From an uncultured Clostridia bacterium (lineage in GTDB: Bacteria; Bacillota; Clostridia; Christensenellales; Aristaeellaceae), in contig CAMJUL010000010.1 in the NCBI GenBank assembly GCA_946408995.1, positions 1-64,000 of the forward strand: a stretch of DNA of 64,000 nucleotides. Reading direction: 5' to 3'. The translations under genes were made by a program, and so were the position numbers. The notes below the pieces were generated by a model. It had not been told where the DNA came from. It worked only from the letters and a program-made list of their open reading frames with translations, and made no database searches. Each line of letters begins with the position of its first letter. Within the stretch, counting starts at the first letter, position 1. Shown in pieces: positions 8,080 through 16,746 of the stretch.

Positions 8080-9432
8080 TCAGACTTTGAGAATAGCGGT
8101 GGCAATGGAAAAATAGATGGTCAGTGACGCGGCGTCCACGATGGTCGTAATCAGAGGACTGGCCATCAGGGCGGGGTCCAGGTGGATCTTCTTGGCCAAA
8201 AGAGGCAGGCAGCAGCCGATGGCTTTGGCAATGATAACCGTCATGTACAGTGAGAGCGCCACGACAAGTGAAACGGCCATGCCTGCCTGGTTCAGGAACA
8301 TCACCCGCAGGAAGGTGAATACCGACAGAACGCCGCCGACGATCAGGGCAACCCGGAATTCCTTCCAGAGGATCTTCAGTATGTCTTTGGGCTGCAATTC
8401 ATTCAGGGCCAGGCCGCGGATGATCAGGGTGGACACCTGGGCACCGCAGTTTCCGCCCGTATCCATCAGCATGGGAATGCAGGCGGTCAGCACGATATCC
8501 ACATGCTGAAGCAGGTCCTCAAAGTTGGTAATGATCATTCCCGTAAAAATCGCGGCAATAGACAAAAGCAGAAGCCAGGGAATGCGGTTGACGGCCAGCT
8601 TGAAGGGCGAGGTGTGCAAATAGGAGTCTTCGGAAGGCGTCAGAGCGGCCATTTTTTCGAAGTCTTCGGTGTTCTCTTCCTGGATAACATCCATGATATC
8701 GTCCGCGGTAATAATGCCCACGAGGCGATTTTCCTTATCGACGACCGGAATGGCCAGCAGGTCGTATTTGCGTACAAGGCTGGCGACGGTTTCCTGGTCG
8801 TCGGTGGTGGTCACAGAAGCGATCGCCGTGTCCATGATGGTGTCAATCACGATCCCCTCCTGACAGAGGATCAGCTTTCTCAGGGCCACCGTGCCCATCA
8901 GGTGCCTTTCGTTGTCAATGACATAGATGGTATAAATGGTTTCTTTGTCAAATCCGACCCGCCGGATCTCCTCCATGGTCTGTCCAACGGTCATGCCCGA
9001 ATGGACTTCCATGTACTCGATGGTCATAATGGAGCCGGCGGAATTGTCCGGATACTGCAGAAACTGATTGATCAGGTTCCGGGTATTGATGTCCGTATTC
9101 TGCAGGACACGTTTGACAACACCGGCGGGAAGCTCCTCAAGGAAATCGACGGTATCGTCCAGAAACATATCGTTGATCAGGGAACGGATCTCGTTGTCAC
9201 CGATCGACTCGATCAGGGTCTGCTTTGTCTCGGAGGACATATAGCTGAAAACATCCGCAGAAATGTCCTTGGGCAGGATCCGGAAGGCAAGAAGCAGCTT
9301 CTCCGGATTCAGCGTCTCAAGAAACTGGGCAATATCCACAGGGCTCAGCATTTTCAGCGCGCCTCTCAGCTCACTGTGGTGGCCGGAGTCAAGAAGATTC
9401 TGCAAGCGCTCCAGAATCTGGGACCATTCCAT
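8080..9432 (-). CDS. mgtE: Magnesium transporter MgtE
   Basis: 450 residues. Domains in order: the MgtE N domain of helical repeats (about 1-125, with L-E-E-L-P-A-G-V-V-K-R), a pair of CBS domains (about 130-255, with L-L-A-I-P-V-V-D and G-I-I-T-A-D-D-I-M-D-V), a connecting helix, and five membrane helices with the pore-lining segment P-M-L-M-D-T-G-G-N-C-G-A-Q. Known MgtE channels close when the N and CBS domains bind Mg2+. The start at 9432 has AGGTG upstream; the longer frame to 9498 has no supporting site. It is transcribed from a promoter about 310 bases upstream, leaving a long leader. Confidence 0.95.
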   Translation of the reverse strand: MEWSQILERLQNLLDSGHHSELRGALKMLSPVDIAQFLETLNPEKLLLAFRILPKDISADVFSYMSSETKQTLIESIGDNEIRSLINDMFLDDTVDFLEELPAGVVKRVLQNTDINTRNLINQFLQYPDNSAGSIMTIEYMEVHSGMTVGQTMEEIRRVGFDKETIYTIYVIDNERHLMGTVALRKLILCQEGIVIDTIMDTAIASVTTTDDQETVASLVRKYDLLAIPVVDKENRLVGIITADDIMDVIQEENTEDFEKMAALTPSEDSYLHTSPFKLAVNRIPWLLLLSIAAIFTGMIITNFEDLLQHVDIVLTACIPMLMDTGGNCGAQVSTLIIRGLALNELQPKDILKILWKEFRVALIVGGVLSVFTFLRVMFLNQAGMAVSLVVALSLYMTVIIAKAIGCCLPLLAKKIHLDPALMASPLITTIVDAASLTIYFSIATAILKV

Positions 9433-9734
9433 ATTGAATACACCTGCTTTCCTGTTTATGTTCAAGCTGCTGACAACAAAACAACACTTAATCCGCAAAA
9501 TCGATTAAGCGCAGGAAAAACGACGTGTATTGATGCAGAAAAGCAATGAATAACGGTCCGGCAGGATTCCGCACCCTCGGCAAAGGGAAAAAGCTCCAAA
9601 GGAGCCAGGACGGAACGGCTCCGGAAGGTTATTGCAGTGTCACAGAAGCCTTTCTGAAAGGCGATCGAGGCACGTTATCGCTAGACTGGCATCTTTCGCC
9701 GTCATCCATTCAATGCCACCGCCTTTCTTCTTTT
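9433..9734 (-). promoter_or_regulatory. Long structured 5' leader of mgtE, class not recognised
   Basis: About 300 nt separate the predicted transcription start from the mgtE ATG. The RNA can form several hairpins: one near 9651 (CUUUCAGAAAG), a GGAGCC/GGCUCC stem near 9601-9623, an overlapping alternative GGCUCC-UUU-GGAGCU stem, and CCCU/AGGG near 9575-9588. Mutually exclusive stems are what one expects of a regulatory leader. I could not find the conserved core of the magnesium M-box (ykoK) riboswitch, so the ligand, if any, is unknown. Confidence 0.5.
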
Positions 9735-9740
9735 TTTACA

Positions 9741-9769
9741 AGTATAGCCTGAAAAAAGTCTCCTGTCAA
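9741..9769 (-). promoter_or_regulatory. Promoter of mgtE
   Basis: On the minus strand: TTGACA (9764-9769), 17-base spacer, TATACT (9741-9746). A near-consensus sigma-A promoter. Confidence 0.78.
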
Positions 9770-9856
9770 GAAAAGACCTTTCTTCAAAAAAGGAAGGGGT
9801 GTCGTTTTGGAGAAGACGAAGAAGGGGTCTTTCAGGCTCCGAAAAAGGGCGTATTC

Positions 9857-9885
9857 TTTACTTTGCGGACCGGATATGGTATGAT
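9857..9885 (+). promoter_or_regulatory. Promoter of the ThrE-type exporter genes
   Basis: TTTACT (9857-9862), 17-base spacer, TATGAT (9880-9885), 33 bases before the ATG at 9919. Confidence 0.65.
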
Positions 9886-9918
9886 GCAACCGTAATTCTG
9901 AATTGAGCTGGTGTTGGA

Positions 9919-10677
9919 ATGGAAGAATATGGACTGGCAGTGGAGGCGGTTGCGCTGGCCGCGAAAATGACCCTTGAAAACGGCGGAGAGACCTATCGGG
10001 CCGAACAGACGGTAGAGCGTATGGCTCGGGGATTCGGTTTTAAACGAGTCGAGGTCATCGCGTTTCCGACAGGGATCACCATGACGCTGCTGACCGACAG
10101 CGGGGCGTCCTTTACAAGAATCGTCCGTGTTTCACGCAGAGGGATCGACCTGAAGAAACTGGACGCCTGCAATATGGTTTCCCGTATGGCCGCCGCGGGG
10201 CTGCTTACCAGCGGGGATGCGCTGGCCCGCCTTGAAGAGGAAAACCGCAAACAGCCGTATTCTTTTGCGGTTCAATTGCTGGCATGTTCCCTTTCCTCCG
10301 GTTTTTTTGCGGTGATGCTTTCCGGCGGCGCGCCGGAGTTTTTTGTGGCTGTTCTCTGCGGCCTTGGAACGCAGTGCATTCTGTCGCTGCTTGGCCGGTT
10401 GGGCGTGCCCGGGATCCTCAACGGCATGCTGTCGGCGCTGTTTACGGCTGTCATCGCCCTGATAGCGCACCGGCTTGCCCCTTCGCTGCTGGTGGGGCCG
10501 GTCATATCCGGTTCCATTATGCCGATTCTGCCGGGACTGGCCATGACGAACGCGATCCGGGATACCATCCGGGGGGACCTGATCTCTGGGGGCGCCCGCT
10601 TTGCGGAGGCTGTGCTGTGTGCCCTGACGCTTGGCGCGGGCATCGGGATCGTAATCTCCATGTTTGGGGGGGTTTGA
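9919..10677 (+). CDS. Threonine/serine exporter family, large subunit (YjjP/ThrE N-terminal type)
   Basis: 252 residues. The N-terminal cytoplasmic half carries the ThrE/DUF1212 pattern (G-G-E-T-Y-R-A-E-Q-T-V-E-R-M and A-F-P-T-G-I-T-M-T), followed by about five membrane segments with P-V-I-S-G-S-I-M-P-I-L-P-G-L-A-M-T-N-A-I-R-D. In Corynebacterium ThrE both halves are one protein; in YjjPB systems they are split as here. The next gene, two bases downstream, is the small subunit. The substrate is inferred from the family only (threonine, serine or another small acid). Confidence 0.85.
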   Translation: MEEYGLAVEAVALAAKMTLENGGETYRAEQTVERMARGFGFKRVEVIAFPTGITMTLLTDSGASFTRIVRVSRRGIDLKKLDACNMVSRMAAAGLLTSGDALARLEEENRKQPYSFAVQLLACSLSSGFFAVMLSGGAPEFFVAVLCGLGTQCILSLLGRLGVPGILNGMLSALFTAVIALIAHRLAPSLLVGPVISGSIMPILPGLAMTNAIRDTIRGDLISGGARFAEAVLCALTLGAGIGIVISMFGGV

Positions 10678-10679
10678 GC

Positions 10680-11114
10680 ATGTTGATTCAAATTGCGGCC
10701 TGCTTTCTGGCCACGGTCTTTTTTTCGTTTTTGATGAATCAGCCCATACGGACCGTATGGCCCTCGGCGGTCATCGCAGCCGTCGGATACCTGATCTTTC
10801 TTTTGCTCAACAAAACCACCATCGCCTATTTTTTCGCGGCGCTGTTTATTTCTGTCAGCTGCGAATGCCTGGCCCGCCGCATGAGATCCCCTTCCACCCT
10901 GTTTACGACCAGCGCCATCATTCCCCTTGTGCCTGGGATCGGGCTGTACAGGACCATGCTGTATCTTACGCAGGAAAACTTCTCCCTTGCCGGGGAGACA
11001 GGCTCTGAAACTGCGTTGGGGATCTGCGCGATCGCACTGGCGATCACCCTCTCCTCCATTTGCTTTAACCGCACCAAGCCGTCCATCCCCCGCAAATATG
11101 AATCTTTGCCTTGA
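10680..11114 (+). CDS. Threonine/serine exporter family, small membrane subunit (YjjB type, DUF3815)
   Basis: 144 residues, four to five membrane segments, with S-A-I-I-P-L-V-P-G-I-G-L-Y-R-T-M, the counterpart of the P-G motif in the larger partner. The ATG lies three bases after the partner's stop and GGGGGGG in its end serves as ribosome site, so the two are co-translated. Confidence 0.85.
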   Translation: MLIQIAACFLATVFFSFLMNQPIRTVWPSAVIAAVGYLIFLLLNKTTIAYFFAALFISVSCECLARRMRSPSTLFTTSAIIPLVPGIGLYRTMLYLTQENFSLAGETGSETALGICAIALAITLSSICFNRTKPSIPRKYESLP

Positions 11115-11139
11115 AGAAAATGCAAGTTGACGGTATAAT
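11111..11139 (+). promoter_or_regulatory. Promoter of surE
   Basis: TTGAAG (11111-11116), 17-base spacer, TATAAT (11134-11139). The -35 overlaps the stop codon of the preceding gene. Confidence 0.72.
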
Positions 11140-11168
11140 GGAACGGAGTTTCTGTCAAGGAGTTTCCG

Positions 11169-11954
11169 ATGAATTTTTTGATTTCAAACGATGACGGGGT
11201 TACTTCTCCGGGGATCCAGGCGTTGGCGGATGCCGCTCTTGAGAGAGGGCATCATGTGGTCATCAGCGCGCCAAGCGGACAATGCAGTGCCATGAGCGAA
11301 TGCCTGACCCTGACCCGGCCCCTGATCGTCCGTCGGGTCCCCTGCGAGGGGAAAAAAGAGGTGTTTGCTGTGGACGGAACTCCAGCGGACTGCGTTCGGC
11401 TGGCGCCCGGACTTACAGACAACAATCATTTTGATTTCTGTATGACCGGCGTCAACAACGGTGAAAACGTTTCCTCCGGGATTTTTTACAGCGGGACCGT
11501 ATCTTCCGCCAGGGAAGCCGCCATGATGTATATTCCCGCGCTTGCGGTCTCGCTGGCTGCCGGCGGCACCCGGGAAGGACTCAAGGCCATTGCGGATTAT
11601 GCCGTTCGCACCGCGGAAAAGCTTGCGGGAAAGGCTTTTCCAAGGTATGGGATCCTGAATATCAACGCCCCGAAAGGGCCGGTCAACACATGGAAGGGAC
11701 CGGTTGTCTGCCCGGTCAGTACCGCCTATTTTATCGACCGGTATACCAAACGTTACAGCCCAAGCGGCCAGATGTATTTCTGGCTGGGGGAAGAAGGCAC
11801 TGAGGACAAGATTTTCATGGAACGCCATCAGCCCGGGACGGACGCGGCGCTGCTGGAGGACGGCCATATCACCCTCACCCTTCTCGGCGGAATTGATTGT
11901 CCAAATCATGCCCTGGACATTTCCGCCGATGAACTGTGCACCCTGCATCCCTGA
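11169..11954 (+). CDS. surE: 5'-nucleotidase/exopolyphosphatase SurE
   Basis: 261 residues, usual family length. The N terminus I-S-N-D-D-G-V-T-S-P-G-I carries the metal-binding Asp pair. S-G-Q-C-S-A-M-S and G-V-N-N-G-E-N-V-S-S-G-I-F-Y-S-G-T-V-S-S-A-R-E-A supply the remaining metal and phosphate ligands. It removes phosphate from nucleoside monophosphates. AAGGAG precedes the ATG at 11169. Confidence 0.95.
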   Translation: MNFLISNDDGVTSPGIQALADAALERGHHVVISAPSGQCSAMSECLTLTRPLIVRRVPCEGKKEVFAVDGTPADCVRLAPGLTDNNHFDFCMTGVNNGENVSSGIFYSGTVSSAREAAMMYIPALAVSLAAGGTREGLKAIADYAVRTAEKLAGKAFPRYGILNINAPKGPVNTWKGPVVCPVSTAYFIDRYTKRYSPSGQMYFWLGEEGTEDKIFMERHQPGTDAALLEDGHITLTLLGGIDCPNHALDISADELCTLHP

Positions 11955-12021
11955 ACCGTCAGGGAAGAGGCCTTCCGTGCCGGTGGCAAAACAGGAGGCC
12001 GTTCTTTTTCATGGAGGACGC

Positions 12022-12888
12022 ATGGAAGAAACCTATGATTTGATTCAGCAGTTGAATCGAAGCAAAAAAAAGCTGAGCAAAAGCCAGAAAAAGATCGCGG
12101 ATTACATTCTGCAGCATTATGACAAGGTCGTGCTTGCCACGGCTGTTTCTTTGGCAGAGTCCGTTGGCGTCAGCGAGAGCACCGTTGTCCGGTTTGCCTC
12201 GGCGCTTGGATATGAAGGATATCCGGAACTGAAAAAGGCGCTGCAGGAATTGGTCAGACACCGTTTGACCGCGGAACAGCGCTTTGAAATGAGCGAAGGG
12301 CTTGATCCGGTCCATGTTCTTCCTACCGTTCTCAAGACCGATATGCAGAATATCCGCAACACCATTGACCAGATGGACTGTCAGGCTTTCTCTGAAGCGG
12401 TTCGGAGGATCCTTTCTGCCCGAACCATTTATATCCTCGGCTTGCGTTCCGCGGCGCCTTTGGCCCTTTTTTTTGGATATTACCTGCATTATATCTTTGA
12501 AAACGTCAACATCATCGCGGAAGGCTCCTCGGACGTATTTGAAAGCATTTCCCGGGTGACCTCTTCGGACGTTCTTGTTGGAATCAGCTTCCCTCGATAC
12601 TCTACCCGGACCCTTGAAGCCATGAAGTATGCCAGGCAGTCCGGGGCACAGGTGATCGGGATCAGCGACGGAGAAATGAGCCCGCTCAGAAATGTGTCCG
12701 ATGTGAGCCTGTCTGCAAGAACAGATATGGCGTCATTTGTGGATTCCCTTGCCGCTCCCCTGTCCCTGATCAACGCGCTGCTTGTGGCCCTGGCCCTGGA
12801 GCGGAAAGACGAACTAAATGCCCATTTTAAAAGATTGGAAGCGATCTGGGATGCCCACAGCGTTTACATCAGCAAAGAACCCCAATAG
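12022..12888 (+). CDS. RpiR-family transcriptional regulator with SIS domain
   Basis: 288 residues. N-terminal helix-turn-helix (about 30-65: V-S-L-A-E-S-V-G-V-S-E-S-T-V-V-R-F) and a C-terminal sugar isomerase (SIS) domain (about 120-270, with V-G-I-S-F-P-R-Y-S-T-R-T). RpiR regulators sense phosphosugars. The start at 12022 is chosen because GGAGG sits five bases upstream; the longer open frame overlaps surE. No sugar operon lies next to it, so its target is unknown. Confidence 0.88.
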   Translation: MEETYDLIQQLNRSKKKLSKSQKKIADYILQHYDKVVLATAVSLAESVGVSESTVVRFASALGYEGYPELKKALQELVRHRLTAEQRFEMSEGLDPVHVLPTVLKTDMQNIRNTIDQMDCQAFSEAVRRILSARTIYILGLRSAAPLALFFGYYLHYIFENVNIIAEGSSDVFESISRVTSSDVLVGISFPRYSTRTLEAMKYARQSGAQVIGISDGEMSPLRNVSDVSLSARTDMASFVDSLAAPLSLINALLVALALERKDELNAHFKRLEAIWDAHSVYISKEPQ

Positions 12889-14161
12889 AGTGGCCGTGAT
12901 CGGCGGCGGCGCAGCCGGAATGATGGCGGCGGTCCAGTGCGCGTCCATGGGAGCCCAGACCTGTCTTTTTGAGAAAAACGAAAAACTGGGCAAAAAACTG
13001 TATATCACCGGCAAGGGAAGGTGCAATTTTACCAATGCCTGTCCCCCGGATGAGTTCATCCGGCAGATCTCCAGAAACGGCAGGTTTGCGTATGGGGCGG
13101 TTTCCCGTTTTTCTCCGCAGGACATGATGGATTTTCTGGAAAGCGCCCATTGCCCTGTCAAGATCGAACGGGGCAAACGCGCCTTTCCGGTCAGCGACAA
13201 AGCTTCGGACGTAACCAGGGCTTTTCAGCGCGCCCTGGAGGAAGCTGGCGCAGAAGTCCATCTGAATACAAAGGTCGTCTCCATCCGGGACAGGGACGAC
13301 GGAACGGGCCGCCGGAAAGTTGCCGGTATTCTCCTGGAAGGGGATCGTTTTCTGCCCTTTGACGCGGTCATTGTCGCTACGGGCGGGCTGTCCTATCCAA
13401 CGACGGGTTCAACGGGGGATGGTTATGAATTCGCCCGGCTTCTTGGGCACACGGTTACCCCCTGTTCTCCCTCTTTGACTGGCGTTGAGACGATGGAACC
13501 ATGGCCCAAGGATCTTCAGGGGCTCAGCCTGAAAAACATAGCGCTGACACTGTTTGACGGGAACAGGAAACGGTATTCGCAAATCGGCGAGATGCTGTTT
13601 ACCCACTTTGGGATTTCAGGCCCTTTGGTGCTGGACATCAGCAGCATTTTGTCCGGCAGGGAGATGCGCGGCTGCCGTATTGAATTGGACCTGAAGCCGG
13701 GCCTGACCCAGGAAAGGATCCAGGAAAAACTGACCTCCCTTTTCTCTTCCGGCGGCGGACAGCAGGTGCGCACCGTTACCGGTTCGATGTTCCCCCATCG
13801 TTTCAACGAGACCTTCCTGTCCTTGTGCGGCGTTCGGCCGGACAAGAAATGTGCCCAGGTGACCTCTTCTGAAAGAAACGCGCTTGCCATGACCATGAAG
13901 CATCTATCGTTGACCCCATTCTCTCTGAGGTCGTTCAACGAGGCGATCGTGACAAGAGGCGGCGTGGACACACGGCAGATCAGCGCATCGACGATGGCGT
14001 CAAAGCTGGTCGACGGACTCTATTTTGCTGGAGAGGTCATTGATATCGATGCGCTGACCGGCGGCTTCAATTTGCAGATCGCGTTTTCAACCGGACACCT
14101 TGCAGGCGTTTCAGCCGCAGCCCAGGCAGGACAAGGATCCTGCTCCGCGGATCAAGGGTGA
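12851..14161 (+). CDS. FAD-dependent oxidoreductase of the HI0933/BaiN (YhiN) family
   Basis: About 436 residues. The Rossmann motif V-A-V-I-G-G-G-A-A-G-M-M-A-A is followed by the family signature K-L-Y-I-T-G-K-G-R-C-N-F-T-N-A and the C-terminal F-A-G-E-V-I-D-I-D-A-L-T-G-G-F-N-L-Q-I-A-F-S-T-G that closes over FAD. One member, BaiN, was reported in bile-acid 7-dehydroxylation; most are of unknown function, so no substrate is assigned. The start is uncertain: 12818 and 12851 overlap the rpiR-type gene, and GTG at 12890 would begin exactly at the Rossmann strand. Confidence 0.85.
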   Translation: MPTAFTSAKNPNRVAVIGGGAAGMMAAVQCASMGAQTCLFEKNEKLGKKLYITGKGRCNFTNACPPDEFIRQISRNGRFAYGAVSRFSPQDMMDFLESAHCPVKIERGKRAFPVSDKASDVTRAFQRALEEAGAEVHLNTKVVSIRDRDDGTGRRKVAGILLEGDRFLPFDAVIVATGGLSYPTTGSTGDGYEFARLLGHTVTPCSPSLTGVETMEPWPKDLQGLSLKNIALTLFDGNRKRYSQIGEMLFTHFGISGPLVLDISSILSGREMRGCRIELDLKPGLTQERIQEKLTSLFSSGGGQQVRTVTGSMFPHRFNETFLSLCGVRPDKKCAQVTSSERNALAMTMKHLSLTPFSLRSFNEAIVTRGGVDTRQISASTMASKLVDGLYFAGEVIDIDALTGGFNLQIAFSTGHLAGVSAAAQAGQGSCSADQG

Positions 14162-14188
14162 ATCCTTCTTTTCAGAAAGGCGGCTTCG

Positions 14189-15145
14189 ATGAATTATATC
14201 GTACTGGACCTGGAGTGGAACCAACCGACCTCCTATTCTTCTCCCGCGTACAAGCGTGTGGGCGAAAAACTGCTGTTTGAACTGATCCAGATCGGCGCCA
14301 TCAAAATGAACGAGTCCCTTGAGATCACCGACTCCTTTACCCAGCTGATCAAGCCCGTCCATTATGCGAGACTTCATCCCCGGATCAAGCGGATCACCCA
14401 TATTTCCCAGGAGGATGTGGATGAGGCCCCGGGATTCGCGGAGGCGCTCAAGCTTTTTTCGGAGTTTTGCGGCACCGATTATTGCCTTCTGACCTGGGGG
14501 TGCGACGATGTGTCGGTGCTTGAACAGAACAAACGGTTCTTCAAATGTGATATCCCCTTTTCAGAAATGTATGACATGCAACGTGTTTATGGGGAAATGA
14601 TCGGCAATATGAAAGAACGTCAGGGGCTTTCAAGCGCCATGGCCCATTTCGATATTCAGGAGGATCAGGAAAAGCCCTTTCATAACGCGCTGAACGATGC
14701 TTATTATACAGCCCTGGTCTTTCAGCGTTTTCCGGAGCCCGCGAAGGTGCTTCAGTACCCCCTCAAGCCGAAGCTTCTTCATCATACCTCCAAAAGGCAG
14801 GAGCTGGAGTCGCAGCTCCGTTTCAGGGGCAGTGTGCTTTCCCTGCTGGGCGGAACGGCCTGTATGCAGCCCCCTTGCCCGGTCTGTGGGAAAAAGCTGA
14901 CCGTGACGGAAGGGTATGTAAAAAGGGACGAAAGCAGATACATGGCACTCGCGGATTGTCCTGACCATGGGCTGGTATTCAGTACCGTGGAGAAAAGACC
15001 GGACGAAAACGGCAAAGCCCAGTATTTCAGAACCACTTCCCTTTCCGATGAGCAGTCAAAAGCGTACGTCTCCACAAAGCATCTTCAATGGAAGAACAAA
15101 GTGGCCTTGGAAAAGGCCAGGGAAAGTAAAGGGAATACGCCATGA
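14189..15145 (+). CDS. DEDDh 3'-5' exonuclease-fold protein with C-terminal zinc-ribbon-like region
   Basis: 318 residues. The exonuclease signature V-L-D-L-E-W gives Asp7 and Glu9; the middle acidic motif is near C-D-D-V-S-V-L, and the last motif is F-H-N-A-L-N-D-A-Y-Y-T-A with His and Asp. The C-terminal third has C-P-V-C-G-K-K-L and a further Cys/His pair (C-P-D-H), a possible zinc site not part of the core nuclease. It could act on DNA or RNA ends. The stop overlaps the next start by four bases. Confidence 0.82.
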   Translation: MNYIVLDLEWNQPTSYSSPAYKRVGEKLLFELIQIGAIKMNESLEITDSFTQLIKPVHYARLHPRIKRITHISQEDVDEAPGFAEALKLFSEFCGTDYCLLTWGCDDVSVLEQNKRFFKCDIPFSEMYDMQRVYGEMIGNMKERQGLSSAMAHFDIQEDQEKPFHNALNDAYYTALVFQRFPEPAKVLQYPLKPKLLHHTSKRQELESQLRFRGSVLSLLGGTACMQPPCPVCGKKLTVTEGYVKRDESRYMALADCPDHGLVFSTVEKRPDENGKAQYFRTTSLSDEQSKAYVSTKHLQWKNKVALEKARESKGNTP

Positions 15146-16731
15146 TTAGGATCAAGATCGGTGCGAAAGAAACAAGCCTTCCCGCTCCTGAAAGGCTGGA
15201 TGCCCTCCTTGGGCAGGTTTTTCCGGAGACAAGCGCGAACATTCTTGCGTGCATGGAAGGCGGAAAGGTGGTCGCGCTGTCGGACATGATCGACCGGGAC
15301 TGCGAGCTGTCCCCGATCACCTTCGCGCATGAGGAGGGGCGGCGGATCTACGAACGGACCCTCCGGCTGGTCATGCTTGCCGCGGCACAGCAATGCTTTT
15401 CGGGGTGCTCGGTGCGGGTGGAGCATTCCATCGGATACGGTTTGTTTATCCGCATCAAGGAACGGTATATGGACCAGGACGATCTTGCCCTGCTGGAGAG
15501 GCGGATGAGGGAGATCGTCCGGGAAGATACGCCCATAGAAAAGACTGTTGACCCTGACGGGAAAAAGACCGTTTATTCCTGCTGCGGCTGCAGCGAGGTC
15601 ATAAACGGCGCGCTGCTGCCTGACGCGGGCCATGTACGGGTTTTTTCTTTGCGGCTGACTTATCCTGGATTTACCCTTCAGATGCCGGGTCCCGCGAATC
15701 CGGAGCAGCCCGCCCCGTTTGTCAGAAGGCCCAAAAACCTGTCCGCGTTTCAGGAGGCCTGTCAATGGTGCGGCATTATGAAAATCACCAATGCCGAGGA
15801 TATCAACCGGCATATCCGTTCCGGCTCATTCCGGGCGCTGATCAGGATCAACGAAGCCCTGCACAGCCGTGCGCTTGCCAATATCGCGGACGGGATCTTT
15901 TGGAACAAGACCAAAGCGGTTTTTATCGCAGGTCCCTCATCCAGCGGAAAAACGACCTTCTCCAACAGGCTGTGCATCCAGCTTCAGGTACTGGGCCTCG
16001 AGCCTGTCCTGGTGTCCCTGGATGATTTCTACCGCCCCAAGGAAGAGGTTCCCCTGGATGAAGAAGGAAAGCCGGACCTGGAGGCGCTGGATGCCCTGGA
16101 CGTCCCCTATCTGAAAAAATGCATCGGTCTGCTGCTCAGCGGCCGTACTGCGGCGATGCCCCGGTACGATTTCAAGACAGGGGCCCGCTGCCCGGTTTAT
16201 GAGGATATGAAGCTGGGCGAGAAACAGATCATTTTGTTTGAGGGGATCCACGCGCTGAATCCGGCCCTGCATGATGTTTTCGATCCGTCCCTGCTCTGCA
16301 GGATCTATATTTCGGAACTGACCTGCATCAATATTACGGATCACGACCGCATCCGCACCACGGACGCGAGGCTTTTAAGACGGCTGGTCCGGGATCAGAA
16401 ATACCGGAATACTTCCGCCGCCGAGACGCTGAGGATGTGGGCCAGCGTGCGGAAAGGGGAAGAAAAATGGATTTTCCCTTACCAGGAAGATGTGGATTTT
16501 GTATTTAATTCGGTGCTGCATTATGAGCTGCCTTTTCTTAAAAAGTCCGCCCTTCCGCTGCTTCGCTCCATTGAACCTTCCCAGGAGGAATATCTGATCG
16601 CCTCAAGGCTTATGGAGATTCTGGAGCAGTTTGAGGATGCGCCGGACGATGCCCTGAAGGAGATCCCGCCCCTTTCCCTTCTTAGGGAATTCATTGGCGG
16701 GTGCACCCTTTATGAAAAAAAAACGCGTTGA
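15142..16731 (+). CDS. Uridine-kinase-like P-loop nucleoside kinase with N-terminal TGS/ThrRS-like region
   Basis: 529 residues. The N-terminal part resembles the TGS and second additional domains of threonyl-tRNA synthetase, as in the family annotated 'nucleoside kinase'. The kinase domain starts at about 255 with Walker A G-P-S-S-S-G-K-T-T (264-272), then S-L-D-D-F-Y and L-F-E-G-I-H-A-L-N-P-A-L, matching the phosphoribulokinase/uridine kinase fold. The substrate is not known from sequence. The last codons overlap a terminator, and the start overlaps the exonuclease gene by four bases. Confidence 0.85.
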   Translation: MIRIKIGAKETSLPAPERLDALLGQVFPETSANILACMEGGKVVALSDMIDRDCELSPITFAHEEGRRIYERTLRLVMLAAAQQCFSGCSVRVEHSIGYGLFIRIKERYMDQDDLALLERRMREIVREDTPIEKTVDPDGKKTVYSCCGCSEVINGALLPDAGHVRVFSLRLTYPGFTLQMPGPANPEQPAPFVRRPKNLSAFQEACQWCGIMKITNAEDINRHIRSGSFRALIRINEALHSRALANIADGIFWNKTKAVFIAGPSSSGKTTFSNRLCIQLQVLGLEPVLVSLDDFYRPKEEVPLDEEGKPDLEALDALDVPYLKKCIGLLLSGRTAAMPRYDFKTGARCPVYEDMKLGEKQIILFEGIHALNPALHDVFDPSLLCRIYISELTCINITDHDRIRTTDARLLRRLVRDQKYRNTSAAETLRMWASVRKGEEKWIFPYQEDVDFVFNSVLHYELPFLKKSALPLLRSIEPSQEEYLIASRLMEILEQFEDAPDDALKEIPPLSLLREFIGGCTLYEKKTR

Positions 16732-16746
16732 CAAGCGCGTTTTTTT
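16715..16746. terminator. Bidirectional terminator
   Basis: A9-CGCG, eight-base loop, CGCG-T7. It lies over the stop codon of the kinase gene and touches the stop of the opposite gene, serving both convergent operons. Confidence 0.85.

Noticed and set aside
9433..9734. M-box, cobalamin or c-di-AMP riboswitch in the mgtE leader
   Set aside because: None of the core motifs of these classes could be aligned by eye; kept only as an unassigned structured leader.
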